A stretch of DNA of 64,000 bases. It comes from Halomonas sp. M4R1S46. Lineage in GTDB: Bacteria > Pseudomonadota > Gammaproteobacteria > Pseudomonadales > Halomonadaceae. The position numbers and the translations under genes are program-made. The stretch spans positions 1,488,001 to 1,552,000 of the forward strand of contig NZ_CP107008.1 in assembly GCF_025725685.1 (NCBI RefSeq), read 5' to 3'. A model generated the notes under the pieces. It saw nothing but the letters and a program-made list of their open reading frames with translations, ran no database searches and had not been told where the DNA came from. Of the stretch, positions 53,641 to 63,139 are shown one piece after another. Every line of letters begins with the position of its first letter. Position 1 is the stretch's first letter.

Positions 53641-54387
53641 ATGTCAGGCCCACTCGACGTTTCCAGCATGACCCTGTCCAGCATGTCCCTGCAGCACCCC
53701 ACGGTGGAGGAGGGCCTCGTGGCCGAGGAGACGCTGCTGGACATGGTCTGCCAGGGCGAGGCGTCGCTCGGCTGGCTGGCCTGGTCGCCCGTCGACCGTG
53801 CCCTGGTGATGCCGCGGCGCCACCAGCGCCTGGCGGGTTTCCCTGACGCCCGGGACCGGTTGAGGCAGGCGGGCTGGCCAATCCAGTTTCGCGGCACCGG
53901 CGGCACTCCGGTGCCGCAGGGCCCGGCGGTGGTCAACCTGGCGCTGGCCGTGCGCTGTCGGGTGGGAAGCTCGGCGGCCCACCTGGAGTGGGGCTATCAC
54001 CGCCTGGGCGACCCCTGGTGCGACTGGCTCGGCGCCCTGGGCGTGGCGGACGCCGATCTGGGACCGGCGCCCGGGGCCTACTGTGATGGACGCTTCAACG
54101 TGCGCCTCAAAGGTCGCAAGCTGGTCGGCACCGCCCAGCGCTGGCGTCGGGTGCGGGGCTGTCGCGACATGGCGCTGCTGGTCCATGGCGCCATGCAGGT
54201 CGACGACACCCCCGCGGCGCTGGTCGCCGTGGTCAATGCCTTCCAGGCCGCCATCGACGACCCCCAGCGCTTCCAGGCGGCGAGCCATATCGCCCTGCGC
54301 GACGCCCTGCCCGACCTGGACGTCGAGAGCGCGATTCCCGACCTTCTGGAGCGACTGGTGGCGGAGGAAGGCGTCGCGCCGGCATGA
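53641..54387 (+). CDS. Lipoate-protein ligase A-family protein
   Basis: A 248-residue protein of the biotin/lipoate ligase fold. YCDGRFNVRLKGRKLVGTAQRW carries the lysine and AQ motif that position lipoyl-AMP, and PRRHQRLAGFPDARDRLRQA resembles the N-terminal active-site loop. As the last gene of the acetoin operon it most likely lipoylates the small lipoyl protein encoded two genes upstream. The N-terminal 30 residues are unrelated to the family. Confidence 0.85.
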   Translation: MSGPLDVSSMTLSSMSLQHPTVEEGLVAEETLLDMVCQGEASLGWLAWSPVDRALVMPRRHQRLAGFPDARDRLRQAGWPIQFRGTGGTPVPQGPAVVNLALAVRCRVGSSAAHLEWGYHRLGDPWCDWLGALGVADADLGPAPGAYCDGRFNVRLKGRKLVGTAQRWRRVRGCRDMALLVHGAMQVDDTPAALVAVVNAFQAAIDDPQRFQAASHIALRDALPDLDVESAIPDLLERLVAEEGVAPA

Positions 54388-54553
54388 GACGCTGGCGTGC
54401 CGGCTCAGGCCTGAGTAACGAAGCCCGGTACGTCCACTGCGGACTCGGGGCGGATGACATTGGTGCCTCGGGAGCCGCGTGGCATTAGAACAATAAACGG
54501 ATGAGCCAGCGCGAAGCAGACTACCGATGGCATGATGCACTCCAATGGTCTGC

Positions 54554-55924
54554 CTATCCGGTTTCCCAGGCCAGGCCGAGCGCCAGCACTGTGCGGTCTG
54601 CCTGACCGGCGCCGGCGAATTCCAGGCCTACGGGCAGGCCCCGTGGCGTGGTCCCGGCCGGCACGCTCAGCGCCGGCACACCCAGCACCGCGGCCGTCAC
54701 CGTGTGTCGGAGGGTCTGCCAGATCGAAACCTCCTTGCCGTTCACGGTCACCTTCTCGGTTTCGCCAATCGGTGCCGGCATGAGCGGTGTTGTGGGATAG
54801 ACCATTCCGGCAAGACCATTCTCTTCGAGATAGGCCTGATAGGCGGCGCGGTGACGCGGGAGTACCTCCGAGCGGACGCGCGCGTATTCTGCTGCGGCGC
54901 CACCTCCGGCGCCGCAGACGAGAGGCTCGACCTCCACCTTGACATAGGGGCTGGCGATTTGACTCACGACATCGCCGGCTGTCAGATCGCTGCCGATCTC
55001 ATCCAGATAACGCGCAAGGTCGCGCGGAAACTCCACCCGCATGGTCGGGCCCGACGTTTCGGCGCGGGCGGCAGCGAAATCCGGCGCGTCCACCTCGACC
55101 AAGTCGACACCCAGGCGGCGGAGGTGAAGCAGCGCGTCTTCCATCACCGCTGCAATCTGATCATCGAGCTCCACAAAGAACTGATCCATCGGCACACCCA
55201 GACGCAGCCCCTCGAGCGGTGCCGGCCCGACCTCGGCTTCGCCGGTGAGGATGGCGTCCAGGAACGCGATGTCCCGCGCGGTGCGTGCCATGAGGCCGAT
55301 CGTGTCGCGGCTGGCGTTCATGGGCAGGACCCCGTCGGTCGGATAGCGCCCCAGGGAGGGCCGAAACCCGGCGATACCGCAGAAGGCAGCGGGAATGCGG
55401 ACCGATCCGGCCGTATCGGTGCCCACGCCGGCCGGGACCGTGTGTGCGGCCACGGCCGCGGCCGTCCCACCGCTACTGCCACCTGCGGTGTATTCCGGCT
55501 TCACGGGGTTGCGTGTGGGGCCGGTATGCGCGTTGTCGCAGGTCACGTGAAAGCACAGTTCGGGGAGGTTGGTCTTGCCCATCAGGACGGCGTCGGCGTC
55601 GAACAACCGTTTGATTGTCGACGCCGTCCGCCCGGGATAGTTTCGTTCCAGTGAGGGCGTGGCCGCAGTCGTGGCTGTGCCTTCGATGTCGATGGCATCC
55701 TTCACGCATAGTGGGATGCCGCCAAGGGGGCCACGCGATTTCTCCCGACGGTCCAGGGCGCGCGCCGCGTCGAGAACACGGTCGCCGTCCTGAGACACAT
55801 AGGCGTTTAGCGGACGGGCCGTTTCGCAGCGCGCGAGTAGGTCCTCCGCGTATTCCACGGCCCCGAGTTCGCCGCACCGAAGGCGCTCGACAGCTTGTTT
55901 GAGAGTGAGGTCGGATGGTTGCAT
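54554..55924 (-). CDS. Amidase-signature family amidase
   Basis: A 456-residue hydrolase with the complete Ser-cisSer-Lys triad: K75 (LCVKDAIDIEG), S150 in AGGSSGGTAAAVAA and S174 in GTDTAGSVRIPAAF. The family includes indoleacetamide hydrolase, GatA and various amide hydrolases. The overall length and C-terminal region (LGVPALSVPAGTTPRGLPVG) fit indoleacetamide hydrolase-like enzymes. GAGGAG precedes the ATG. No linked transport or regulator gene suggests the substrate. Confidence 0.92.
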   Translation of the reverse strand: MQPSDLTLKQAVERLRCGELGAVEYAEDLLARCETARPLNAYVSQDGDRVLDAARALDRREKSRGPLGGIPLCVKDAIDIEGTATTAATPSLERNYPGRTASTIKRLFDADAVLMGKTNLPELCFHVTCDNAHTGPTRNPVKPEYTAGGSSGGTAAAVAAHTVPAGVGTDTAGSVRIPAAFCGIAGFRPSLGRYPTDGVLPMNASRDTIGLMARTARDIAFLDAILTGEAEVGPAPLEGLRLGVPMDQFFVELDDQIAAVMEDALLHLRRLGVDLVEVDAPDFAAARAETSGPTMRVEFPRDLARYLDEIGSDLTAGDVVSQIASPYVKVEVEPLVCGAGGGAAAEYARVRSEVLPRHRAAYQAYLEENGLAGMVYPTTPLMPAPIGETEKVTVNGKEVSIWQTLRHTVTAAVLGVPALSVPAGTTPRGLPVGLEFAGAGQADRTVLALGLAWETG

Positions 55925-56219
55925 CTGATACTCCTCGTGATCGCAAGCGGAAAGTGGCCTGTCGGTTGGCAGTCCGTTGCCGCTGTGTCCTGCCGCATGC
56001 AGTGATCCGGGGCAATCGACCGCCTCGGGGTTGTCGCCAGGAATCTGGCCCCGGTCGCCTCGAGCCTTGCGGGATCATCCAGGATCCTACAATTAAAAAG
56101 TAAGAGTCACGTTCCAGGGGATCGAGAGTGATAGCCGACAAGACCGGTTCATTTTCGACACCCAAGGCCTCACGGGATGACTCGCGAGCGCGACTCCAAT
56201 ACTTCGAGGGGGGCACGAG

Positions 56220-56972
56220 ATGGCCAAGCGGGGCACCATGCCGAGCCTGCAAGGGCTGAGTCGACGCCAGATGCTGCGTTGCACCGGGGTGGCCGCCGTC
56301 GCGTCACTCTGGGGCCGGACGGGCGGCGTCATGGCGTCAGCCGGCGATACCGGCGGGGCGGCACCCCACTGCGTCGCCAGGCCGCGCCAGACGGAGGGGC
56401 CCTACTTCGTGGATGCCCGGCTCGAGCGTAGCGACCTTCGCTCGGACCCCACCGATGGGACTCGCAAGCCGGGCGTGCCGGTGGCGCTGGCGTTTCACGT
56501 CTCCCGGCTCGACGATGACGCCTGCACACCGCTGGCCGGTGCCGTGGTCGATCTCTGGCAGTGCGACGCCCTGGGCGTCTATTCGGGCGTGCAGGACTTC
56601 GCGGGACGCTTCGATACCCGCGAGCAGCGCTTCCTGCGCGGCTATCAGGTGACGGATAGCCGTGGCATGGCCCGGTTCACCACCCTCTACCCCGGCTGGT
56701 ATTCGGGGCGGGCCGTGCATATCCACTTCAAGATTCGCACCGATTCCGAGGCCGGCCTCGGTCTGGAGTTCACCTCGCAGCTGTACTTCGACGACGCCCT
56801 GACCGATCGGGTGCACCAACAGGCCCCGTATGCCGAAAGGGGGCCACGCAATGTGCGCAATGACGGAGACGGCATCTACCGGCGCAGTGGCGGAGACGAG
56901 CTGGTGCTGGATTTGACCGAAGGCGGGGAGGGCTACACGGGGGACTTCCATATCGCCCTGGCGATGAATTGA
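56220..56972 (+). CDS. Exported intradiol dioxygenase-like protein
   Basis: A 250-residue protein with a twin-arginine-type signal (LSRRQMLRCTGVAAVAS). The iron ligands of intradiol ring-cleavage dioxygenases are all present: Y121 (DALGVYSGV), Y161, H167 and H169 (YPGWYSGRAVHIHF). It resembles the beta subunit of protocatechuate 3,4-dioxygenase but works outside the cytoplasm, as in a large poorly characterised subgroup. Solitary gene, no aromatic pathway beside it. Confidence 0.9.
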   Translation: MAKRGTMPSLQGLSRRQMLRCTGVAAVASLWGRTGGVMASAGDTGGAAPHCVARPRQTEGPYFVDARLERSDLRSDPTDGTRKPGVPVALAFHVSRLDDDACTPLAGAVVDLWQCDALGVYSGVQDFAGRFDTREQRFLRGYQVTDSRGMARFTTLYPGWYSGRAVHIHFKIRTDSEAGLGLEFTSQLYFDDALTDRVHQQAPYAERGPRNVRNDGDGIYRRSGGDELVLDLTEGGEGYTGDFHIALAMN

Positions 56973-57067
56973 GAGCAGCCCTGGAGAGGCGTTGAAAGCG
57001 CAGGCGGTCGGTGGGGATGTCATTGGGGCCGCCAAAGGACGTGACTGGCGCCCGGGGCATGGCGTCG

Positions 57068-57478
57068 TTACGCGTCGGGTGGTCCCTTGAGTTCGATGGT
57101 GTTGCCTTCGGGGTCCTGGAGATAGATCGAGGGGCCCGCGCCTTCGGCGCCATAGCGGCGCTTGGTCTCGCCGGCCTCGATGCCATGGGCGGCCAGGTGG
57201 CGGCGGATCGCCGCCTCGTCGAAGGGAGCGAGGCGCAGGCAGAAGTGATCCAGGTTATGGCCGTCCCGGCCGGGTGGCGGTCCGCCGCGGCGGCCCAGGG
57301 GGCCGTCCACGGGGACCAGGTCGATCAGGGCGTCGCCCGCCCGCAGCTGGATCAGACCGAGCTCGTCCTGGCGCTTCTCCAGGGGGCAGCCCAGCACCTC
57401 GCAGTAGAAGGCGAGCATGCGGCGCTCGTCGCGGATGCGCAGCACCAGATGGTCGATCCCGCGGATGGGCAGCATCAC
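57068..57478 (-). CDS. VOC-superfamily (glyoxalase/bleomycin-resistance fold) protein
   Basis: A 136-residue two-repeat VOC protein. It has GIDHLVLRIRDERRMLAFYC at the start, HNLDHFCLRLAPFDEAA in the middle and PSIYLQDPEGNTIELKG at the end, supplying His, His and Glu metal ligands. Such proteins are dioxygenases, isomerases or antibiotic-binding proteins; which applies here is not clear. Two adjacent ATGs are possible starts. Confidence 0.88.
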   Translation of the reverse strand: MMLPIRGIDHLVLRIRDERRMLAFYCEVLGCPLEKRQDELGLIQLRAGDALIDLVPVDGPLGRRGGPPPGRDGHNLDHFCLRLAPFDEAAIRRHLAAHGIEAGETKRRYGAEGAGPSIYLQDPEGNTIELKGPPDA

Positions 57479-57691
57479 GGCACCTCGCCGGTCTCCGGTT
57501 GGTCGTCAGGGAGACTATGGCGCAGGCCGATGCATTCCACCAGGGGAGCGTCACCGTTGGCCCCGGCCTGGCCCGCCCAGCGCTGGCGGCGGGTGCAACG
57601 GCTGCCGACGCATGACCCTCAGTACAATATTGCAGTCAAGGGGATAATACGCAGGACACTGCGGGCGGTGCCGAGGTGGCACCGGTGAGCA

Positions 57692-58141
57692 TTGGCGCAT
57701 CGGGCACTGAGGGGGAGGCAGGCGTCATGTTGGCGAATGCGACGATTCAGGCCTGGCCTGCGCCACTACTGGAAGGCGGGTTTCATGCGCACCTTCAGCG
57801 ATGCCGCCATCGAGCATCTGGGAGGAGCGGTCGGCCGCGTGGGGACACGGGAAACCGCCTTCGCTCATCGGCACGCCCAGCACTGCGTGCTGGTGTTACG
57901 CATGTGGCAGGACGCCACGGACTCCGACGCCAACATCGAGTGGGGACGCCGGTGCTTCCGCGCCGCGGCGCCGTTCCTGGACGAGGGCGCGTACGTCAAT
58001 TACCTGGCCGACGAGGGGGAGGCGCGGGTCCGGGCCGCCTACGGGGCCAACTACGCACGGCTCGCGGCGCTAAAGCGTTGCTATGACCCCACCAACCGGT
58101 TCCGCTTCAACCAGAATATCTCTGTCGGCGTCTCTTCCTGA
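57692..58141 (+). pseudogene. C-terminal remnant of a berberine-bridge-type FAD oxidoreductase
   Basis: The frame carries LRHYWKAGFMRTFSDAAIEH and later ANIEWGRRCFRAAAPFL, ending KRCYDPTNRFRFNQNIS. This is the substrate-domain end plus the BBE tail of FAD-linked oxidases like the intact one at 61186. The FAD-binding half is missing, and upstream codons (RALRGRQASCWRMRR) are not family-like. A translated product of about 119 residues from the ATG at 57785 is possible but could not bind flavin. Confidence 0.7.
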
Positions 58142-58293
58142 GCTGCGGTGTCGGGGGCCCGCCAGGGCATCACCGGGGCGATGGCGCCGCCATGTAACGC
58201 CCTAAGCGTTCGACGCGGCGGTCAGGCGTGTGCGGGGCTCGAGACCGAAATCGCAGCGCGCGACGGCGCACTCATCCGACCGGGACGGCCACT

Positions 58294-58521
58294 CTAGCCC
58301 CGCCGTCTCTGGCGTCTCGCCAGCCAGTTGCCGACGCAGGCCAGCAACAGCACCAGGCCCAGGATCAGCGAGAGCCAGCCGAGCGGGATCAGCACGAAGG
58401 GCTCGTGGAGTACGCCCCGCGCGTCGACATGCGTCTCGAAGAGGCGGTAGACGACGCCGCTTAACGCGGCGGTCGTGAGGAAGAAGACGGCAAGAAACCC
58501 CGTGGTCCTGTAGATCGTCAC
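58294..58521 (-). CDS. DUF3955-like small membrane protein
   Basis: A 75-residue protein from a GTG start. Two membrane spans (TTGFLAVFFLTTAALSGVVY and LIPLGWLSLILGLVLLLAC) flank a polar loop (ETHVDARGVLHEPF). The loop matches the DUF3955 pattern of small inner-membrane proteins. A basic tail follows. Function unknown. The GTG is chosen because the hydrophobic region begins right after it; an AGGGG lies 11 bases upstream. Confidence 0.6.
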   Translation of the reverse strand: MTIYRTTGFLAVFFLTTAALSGVVYRLFETHVDARGVLHEPFVLIPLGWLSLILGLVLLLACVGNWLARRQRRRG

Positions 58522-58723
58522 CTTGATGGCATCCCCTGCAGTGGTGCGGCCGTGGGCCCCGCGCGACGAGGCGAGTGGACCCGCCGGCGCTGGCATTCGC
58601 GAGGTAGACCGTATTCGGGCGCTGTCGTTCGGCCGGAGGCCACCCAGAAGCGGGTCGCCTCCGCCGAGCAGACCTGTCCGACGGAAGGACGCGGTTAGTG
58701 GGGACACGAGGGGCAGCGGCATT

Positions 58724-58878
58724 TGCGATGACGGCCTGTTGGTCGAACTCTCGGGGATGCAGGGAGTTCGCGTCGACCCGGCCGGTCGAACCGCATGGAC
58801 CTTCAACGTCTGCTGCTGTGGGGAGTGCGAGGAACCGCTATGATCCCATCAACCTGTTTCTCTTTGACCAGACCACCC
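58724..58878 (+). pseudogene. Second berberine-bridge oxidase relic (N- and C-terminal scraps joined)
   Basis: One frame reads DDGLLVELSGMQGVRVDPAG, the FAD-binding segment seen as VIDLSSMKGLRVDP in the intact protein. About 40 bases later another frame reads NRYDPINLFLFDQTT, the C-terminal tail. About 400 codons between them are deleted and the frames differ, so this is a dead gene. Confidence 0.65.
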
Positions 58879-59059
58879 AGGCGGCTCCTGTCGTCCTGCC
58901 ATCGGCGTGGCAGACCTTGTCGGTACCGGGGGCGGGACAGCCCCCTCCGCCGCGCCGTGAGTGGTAGACGCGTGAGCTCAGTCGCACATTGCGCAAGATC
59001 GGTCAGGAGAGCGTGACTTCCCTGGGGCATAGTGCCGGGGAATCGAGGGAGGGAGACGC

Positions 59060-59926
59060 ATGAAGGGAAGTACGGCGGCGGGCTATGCGGAACGCTTCGA
59101 CCGGGTATTCGCCCATATCGACGAGCATCTGTCCGAGGAGCTCTCGGTGGAGCGGCTGAGCCGGGTCGCCCATTTCTCGAAGTATCACTTCCATCGCCAG
59201 TTCTCGCAGTTCGCGGGCATCAGCGTGGCGCGCTACATACAGCTGATGCGGCTGCGCCGAGCGTCCTATCGGCTGGCCTTCGAGCGCGAGACGTCGATCC
59301 TGGACATCGCGCTGGAAGCGGGGTTCGAGAATCCCGAGTCGTTCTCTCGGGCCTTCAAGAAGACCTTCGGCCAGACCCCCTCTCGATTCCGCCGGGCCGC
59401 GGACTGGCGGCCCTGGACCGAGACCTATCAACTGCCCAGAAGAGAACGGAGGCACCACATGGACGTCACCATCATCGATTTTCCGGATACCCGAGTGGCG
59501 GCGCTCGAACACCGCGGCGATCCTGCACTGATCAACGCCTCGGCGCAGCGGTTCATCGAGTGGCGCAAGTCCACGGGATTCTCGCCCATCGCCTACGCGG
59601 AGAACCTCGGTATCGCCTACGACGACCCGGCGACCACGCCGGCGGAGCGATTCCGCTTCGACCTCTGCAGCTCTGTCACAACCCCGGTGCCGGACAATGA
59701 CCATGGCGTCGTCAACAAGGTCATCCCGGGGGGGCGCTGTGCCGTGGTGCGCCACCGGGGCTCCCATGACCGCATCGCCGACGCCGCCTACTATCTGTAC
59801 CGGGAATGGCTGCCGCAGAGCGGCGAGGAATTGCGCGACTTCCCGCTTTTCTTCCATTACCGGAACCTGATGCCGGAGACGCCGGAGCACGAGCTGGTGA
59901 CGGACGTCTGCCTGCCGCTGGTGTAG
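59060..59926 (+). CDS. AraC-family regulator with GyrI-like effector domain
   Basis: A 288-residue regulator of the SoxS/Rob-type arrangement. The N-terminal double HTH has LSVERLSRVAHFSKYHFHRQ and ILDIALEAGFENPESFSRAF. From about residue 133 a GyrI-like small-molecule binding domain follows (MDVTIIDFPDTRVAALEHRG, PGGRCAVVRHRGSHDRI). Such proteins usually respond to amphipathic drugs or dyes. GAGGGAGG ribosome site. Confidence 0.92.
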   Translation: MKGSTAAGYAERFDRVFAHIDEHLSEELSVERLSRVAHFSKYHFHRQFSQFAGISVARYIQLMRLRRASYRLAFERETSILDIALEAGFENPESFSRAFKKTFGQTPSRFRRAADWRPWTETYQLPRRERRHHMDVTIIDFPDTRVAALEHRGDPALINASAQRFIEWRKSTGFSPIAYAENLGIAYDDPATTPAERFRFDLCSSVTTPVPDNDHGVVNKVIPGGRCAVVRHRGSHDRIADAAYYLYREWLPQSGEELRDFPLFFHYRNLMPETPEHELVTDVCLPLV

Positions 59927-60072
59927 CCGACGTCACAGCGTTGCCCCCTGCCGCGGATCACTCGCAGGGGACCGTGACGCCAGGGCAGAAGGGCGATCAA
60001 GCTTCGGCGCCTTGCCGTTGTCATGGAGGGTGGCGTTGGCAGAACGGTGCCGTTTCTGCCACGTTGCTGGGT

Positions 60073-61098
60073 ATGGAGACACGGCAACCCGCCCAGCACG
60101 TCAGCCTGGTGGCGACCCGGGATGTCATCATCGGCACCCTCACGGGGCTGCATGACGTCTTCAACTGTTTCGGTGCCCTGGGCTGGTTCGATGAGGCGCT
60201 GTCCCGGCATCCGCCGTTCACCGTGGATATCGTCGCCGCGGGAGAAGGGCCGCTGATGCTGGATGCCGGCCTGACCCTGCTGCAGGCGCGCTCCGTGAAG
60301 GAGGTGACCCGGACCGACCTGGTCATCGTGCCGTCCTTCATGGTGGTGGATGGCGAATGGCAGGCCGGCCGCTATCCCGAGCTGGTGGAGTGGCTGCTGG
60401 CCATGCATGCCGGGGGCGCCAAGCTGTGTTCGGCGTGCTCGGGGACCCTGCTGCTGGCCGAGACGGGCCTGCTCGACGGGCGCGTGGCCACCATGCACTG
60501 GGCCTATGCCGACACCTTTCGCCGCCACTTCCCGCGGGTCACCCTGGCCCTTGAGAAGACCCTGATCATCGAGGGCGAGCACCAGGAACTGGTGATGTCC
60601 GGGGCCGCCTCGTCCTGGCAGGATCTCGCGCTCTACCTGGTGGCCCGGCAACTGGGCTCGGCCGTGGCCCAGGCCATGGCCAAGTTCTTCGCCTTCGACC
60701 TGCATAGCGACGGCATGGCGGCCTATAGCGTCTTCTCGCCCCGCTTCGATCATGGCGACGCGGCGGTCGAGCGCGCCCAGCGCTGGATCGCTCGGCATCT
60801 GGACTGTCACTCACCGGTGGAGAGGATGGCCGTGGGCAGTGGCGCCGCGGAGCGAAGCTTCCAGCGGCGTTTCCTCAAGGCCACCGGCTACTCGCCGATC
60901 CGGTACGTACAGGCGTTGCGACTCGAGGAGGCCAAGCGCCTGCTGGAGCGCACCACCCAGCCCATCGACGCGGTCGCCTGGGCCGTGGGCTACGAGGATC
61001 CGGCCTTCTTCCGGCGGCTGTTCAAGCGGCAGACGGGGATCACGCCCGGTGGCCATCGGCGCAAGTTCCGCATGCCGGATGCCACCGTCCCGCCGTAG
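60073..61098 (+). CDS. GlxA-family regulator (DJ-1/PfpI domain plus AraC HTH)
   Basis: A 341-residue regulator. Residues ~10-190 are a DJ-1/PfpI-like domain (GAKLCSACSGTLLLAETGLL holds the nucleophile-elbow Cys). The C-terminus is an AraC double HTH (GSGAAERSFQRRFLKATGYS, AVGYEDPAFFRRLFKRQTG). The start shown has a weak ribosome site, and in-frame upstream codons overlap the previous gene. It is convergent with the flavoprotein gene at 61186. GlxA proteins often control amine or amino acid catabolism. Confidence 0.9.
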   Translation: METRQPAQHVSLVATRDVIIGTLTGLHDVFNCFGALGWFDEALSRHPPFTVDIVAAGEGPLMLDAGLTLLQARSVKEVTRTDLVIVPSFMVVDGEWQAGRYPELVEWLLAMHAGGAKLCSACSGTLLLAETGLLDGRVATMHWAYADTFRRHFPRVTLALEKTLIIEGEHQELVMSGAASSWQDLALYLVARQLGSAVAQAMAKFFAFDLHSDGMAAYSVFSPRFDHGDAAVERAQRWIARHLDCHSPVERMAVGSGAAERSFQRRFLKATGYSPIRYVQALRLEEAKRLLERTTQPIDAVAWAVGYEDPAFFRRLFKRQTGITPGGHRRKFRMPDATVPP

Positions 61099-61185
61099 AC
61101 GGAGGCGTCATGGCCGGCGGGCCCCGAGGGGGGGGGAGCCGCCTTTCCCTGGCGGTCGGTCCGCTTGTCGGTGGCCTCGTGCCCG

Positions 61186-62562
61186 TCAGCCGGCGGGCAC
61201 GATGTTCTGGTTCACCCGGAAGAGGTTCTCCGGGTCGTAGTGGGCCTTGATGCGTTGCAGGCGTGGCAGGTTGTCGCCGTAGGTTCCCCGGATGCGCTCC
61301 AGGCCCTCCTCCATCATGAAGTTCACGTAGGCGCCCCCCGCGGAGTGGCCATGCAGGGCCTCCCAGTAGTTGCGCGCCCAGCGCTGCATGCGTTCGTGGT
61401 TGGCCGGGTCGGGATCGATGCCGGCAATCACCATCGACCAGGTGGCATCGCGGAACCGCCAGGCGGTGGCCTGCTCCTCGACGCGATGCACGGCGCCGTC
61501 GATGGGATAGAGATGCATCGTCGACAGGCTGGTGGGCACCTCGGCGAAGCGCCGGTGCTCGGCGATGGCCGCGTCGGAGAGCTCGCGGACGACATCGCCC
61601 TTCCAGTACCACTGCAGGCCGTCGGGATAGAGGGCATCGAACATGCTCTGCAGGGCGGGGTAGGGCATGGGCCCGATGCCCTCGAAGAGTGGCTCGGCCA
61701 CCTCACGGGCCGGCTGCAGCGCCGCCTCGGCGTGCGCCTCGGGGCCCGTGACGCAACATTGCAGTCCGCACACCTTGCGGCCATGCAGTGCCGGCGGGAA
61801 GGGCGGCGCCGAGGGCACCTCGGCGGTGAGATAGAAGGCGTAGACCTCCTCCGGCGCCTGGGGCAGCCAGTCGCGGTACCAGCGCAGCGTGGTCTCGAGC
61901 GCCTCGATCGGCCAGAACAGGGGCCCGGCGATGACGGTTTCCAACGGGTGCAGACGGAACTCGAACGAGGTCACCACACCGAAGTTGCCGTCCCCGCCGC
62001 GCAATGCCCAGAACAGATCGGGGTGCTCGCGTTCGCTGGCGTGCACCAGCCGGCCATCGGCCAGCACCACGTCGGCGGCCAGCAGGTTGTCGATGGCGAG
62101 GCCATGGCGACGCGTCAGGTAGCCATGCCCCCCACCGAGGGTCAGGCCGGGCACCCCGGTATTGGAGTGGATGCCACTGACGGCCGCCAGGCCGAAGGCA
62201 TGGGTGGCATGGTCGACGTCGCCCCATCGGCAGCCGGGCTCGACCCGCACCGTCCTGGCCACGGGATCCACGCGCAGCCCCTTCATCGACGAGAGATCGA
62301 TGACCAGGCCGTCGTCGACCGAGGCGAGGCCGGGGCCATTGTGTCCGCCGCCGCGAATGGCGATGGGGAGTCCCTGGTCTCGCCCGAACCCGACGGCGGC
62401 CATCACGTCCGCCACGTCGACGCACCGGGCGATCAGTCGTGGGCGCTTGTCGATCATCGCGTTGAAGAGGGTGCGTGCTTCCTCGTAGTCGGCATCGGTC
62501 GGTTGGATCACGCGACCACGCAAGGCGTCTTGCAGGGTTTCGATAACGGATGTCGTCAACAT
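61186..62562 (-). CDS. FAD-binding oxidoreductase, berberine bridge enzyme type
   Basis: A 458-residue flavoprotein. It has the PCMH-type FAD domain with covalent-flavin candidate H74 (AIRGGGHNGPGLA), VRVEPGCRWGDVDHATHAFG and GVPGLTLGGGHGYLTRRHGL. The C-terminal BBE motif is YDPENLFRVNQNI. No cysteine is seen at the second attachment position, so attachment is probably single. The ATG after AGGGAGG is used. Related broken copies lie at 57692 and 58724; substrate unknown (sugars or alcohols in the family). Confidence 0.93.
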   Translation of the reverse strand: MLTTSVIETLQDALRGRVIQPTDADYEEARTLFNAMIDKRPRLIARCVDVADVMAAVGFGRDQGLPIAIRGGGHNGPGLASVDDGLVIDLSSMKGLRVDPVARTVRVEPGCRWGDVDHATHAFGLAAVSGIHSNTGVPGLTLGGGHGYLTRRHGLAIDNLLAADVVLADGRLVHASEREHPDLFWALRGGDGNFGVVTSFEFRLHPLETVIAGPLFWPIEALETTLRWYRDWLPQAPEEVYAFYLTAEVPSAPPFPPALHGRKVCGLQCCVTGPEAHAEAALQPAREVAEPLFEGIGPMPYPALQSMFDALYPDGLQWYWKGDVVRELSDAAIAEHRRFAEVPTSLSTMHLYPIDGAVHRVEEQATAWRFRDATWSMVIAGIDPDPANHERMQRWARNYWEALHGHSAGGAYVNFMMEEGLERIRGTYGDNLPRLQRIKAHYDPENLFRVNQNIVPAG

Positions 62563-62784
62563 GGATGCTGCCTCCCTGATGGAGTAGCGGTCGGATGCCA
62601 TGCCGCCTGGGCGGCGTGGCATCCCTCGGCCGGGACGGCGGCGAAGGGCGTCCCTCGCCTGGCGCCCGTCCCCACGGGGCCAGGGTCGCGCTCATCGAAC
62701 CGGAATGTGAGAGGCAGACAGGGCAGATCCGGTCCATATCGGCCATCGCGACCAGGCGGCGGGATCGGAACGTGCGGTGCGGCA

Positions 62785-63005
62785 GCCCGGCCGGGGTGCT
62801 GGTACTCAGGGGGCTCGCCTATGTTCAGAGGCTGCGGGTCGAAGACGCCAAACGCCGGCTGGAGCGCACTCCGGCGTCGGTCGATGAAATCAGCTGGCTG
62901 GTCGGATAAGAGGATTCCTGTGCCTTTCGACGGCTCTTCAAACGGATCACGTGATTATGTCCGAGTGAATATCGCCACACGTTCCAGATGACAGAATATT
63001 TCTGA
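62785..63005 (+). pseudogene. AraC/GlxA-type regulator C-terminus with two in-frame stops
   Basis: One reading frame gives AYVQRLRVEDAKRRLERTPA, then SVDEISWLVG, a TAA, EDSCAFRRLFKRIT, a TGA, and LCPSEYRHTFQM before a final stop. The matching stretch in the GlxA protein at 60073 is YVQALRLEEAKRLLERT and AVGYEDPAFFRRLFKRQTG, so the TAA replaces the Tyr codon of GYED. No frameshift is needed; nonsense mutations alone kill it. Confidence 0.75.
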
Positions 63006-63139
63006 CAACCACTGGACGTCCGAATCGGAATCATTGAAGTGGGGGTATCTTGCTATATGCAGCGGCTATGTCCACGGGGCTCCATACGGCCAGCGTGAGC
63101 GCGTCCCTTGGCTGAGCAATCGCTGGCCATCAGCCAGGC

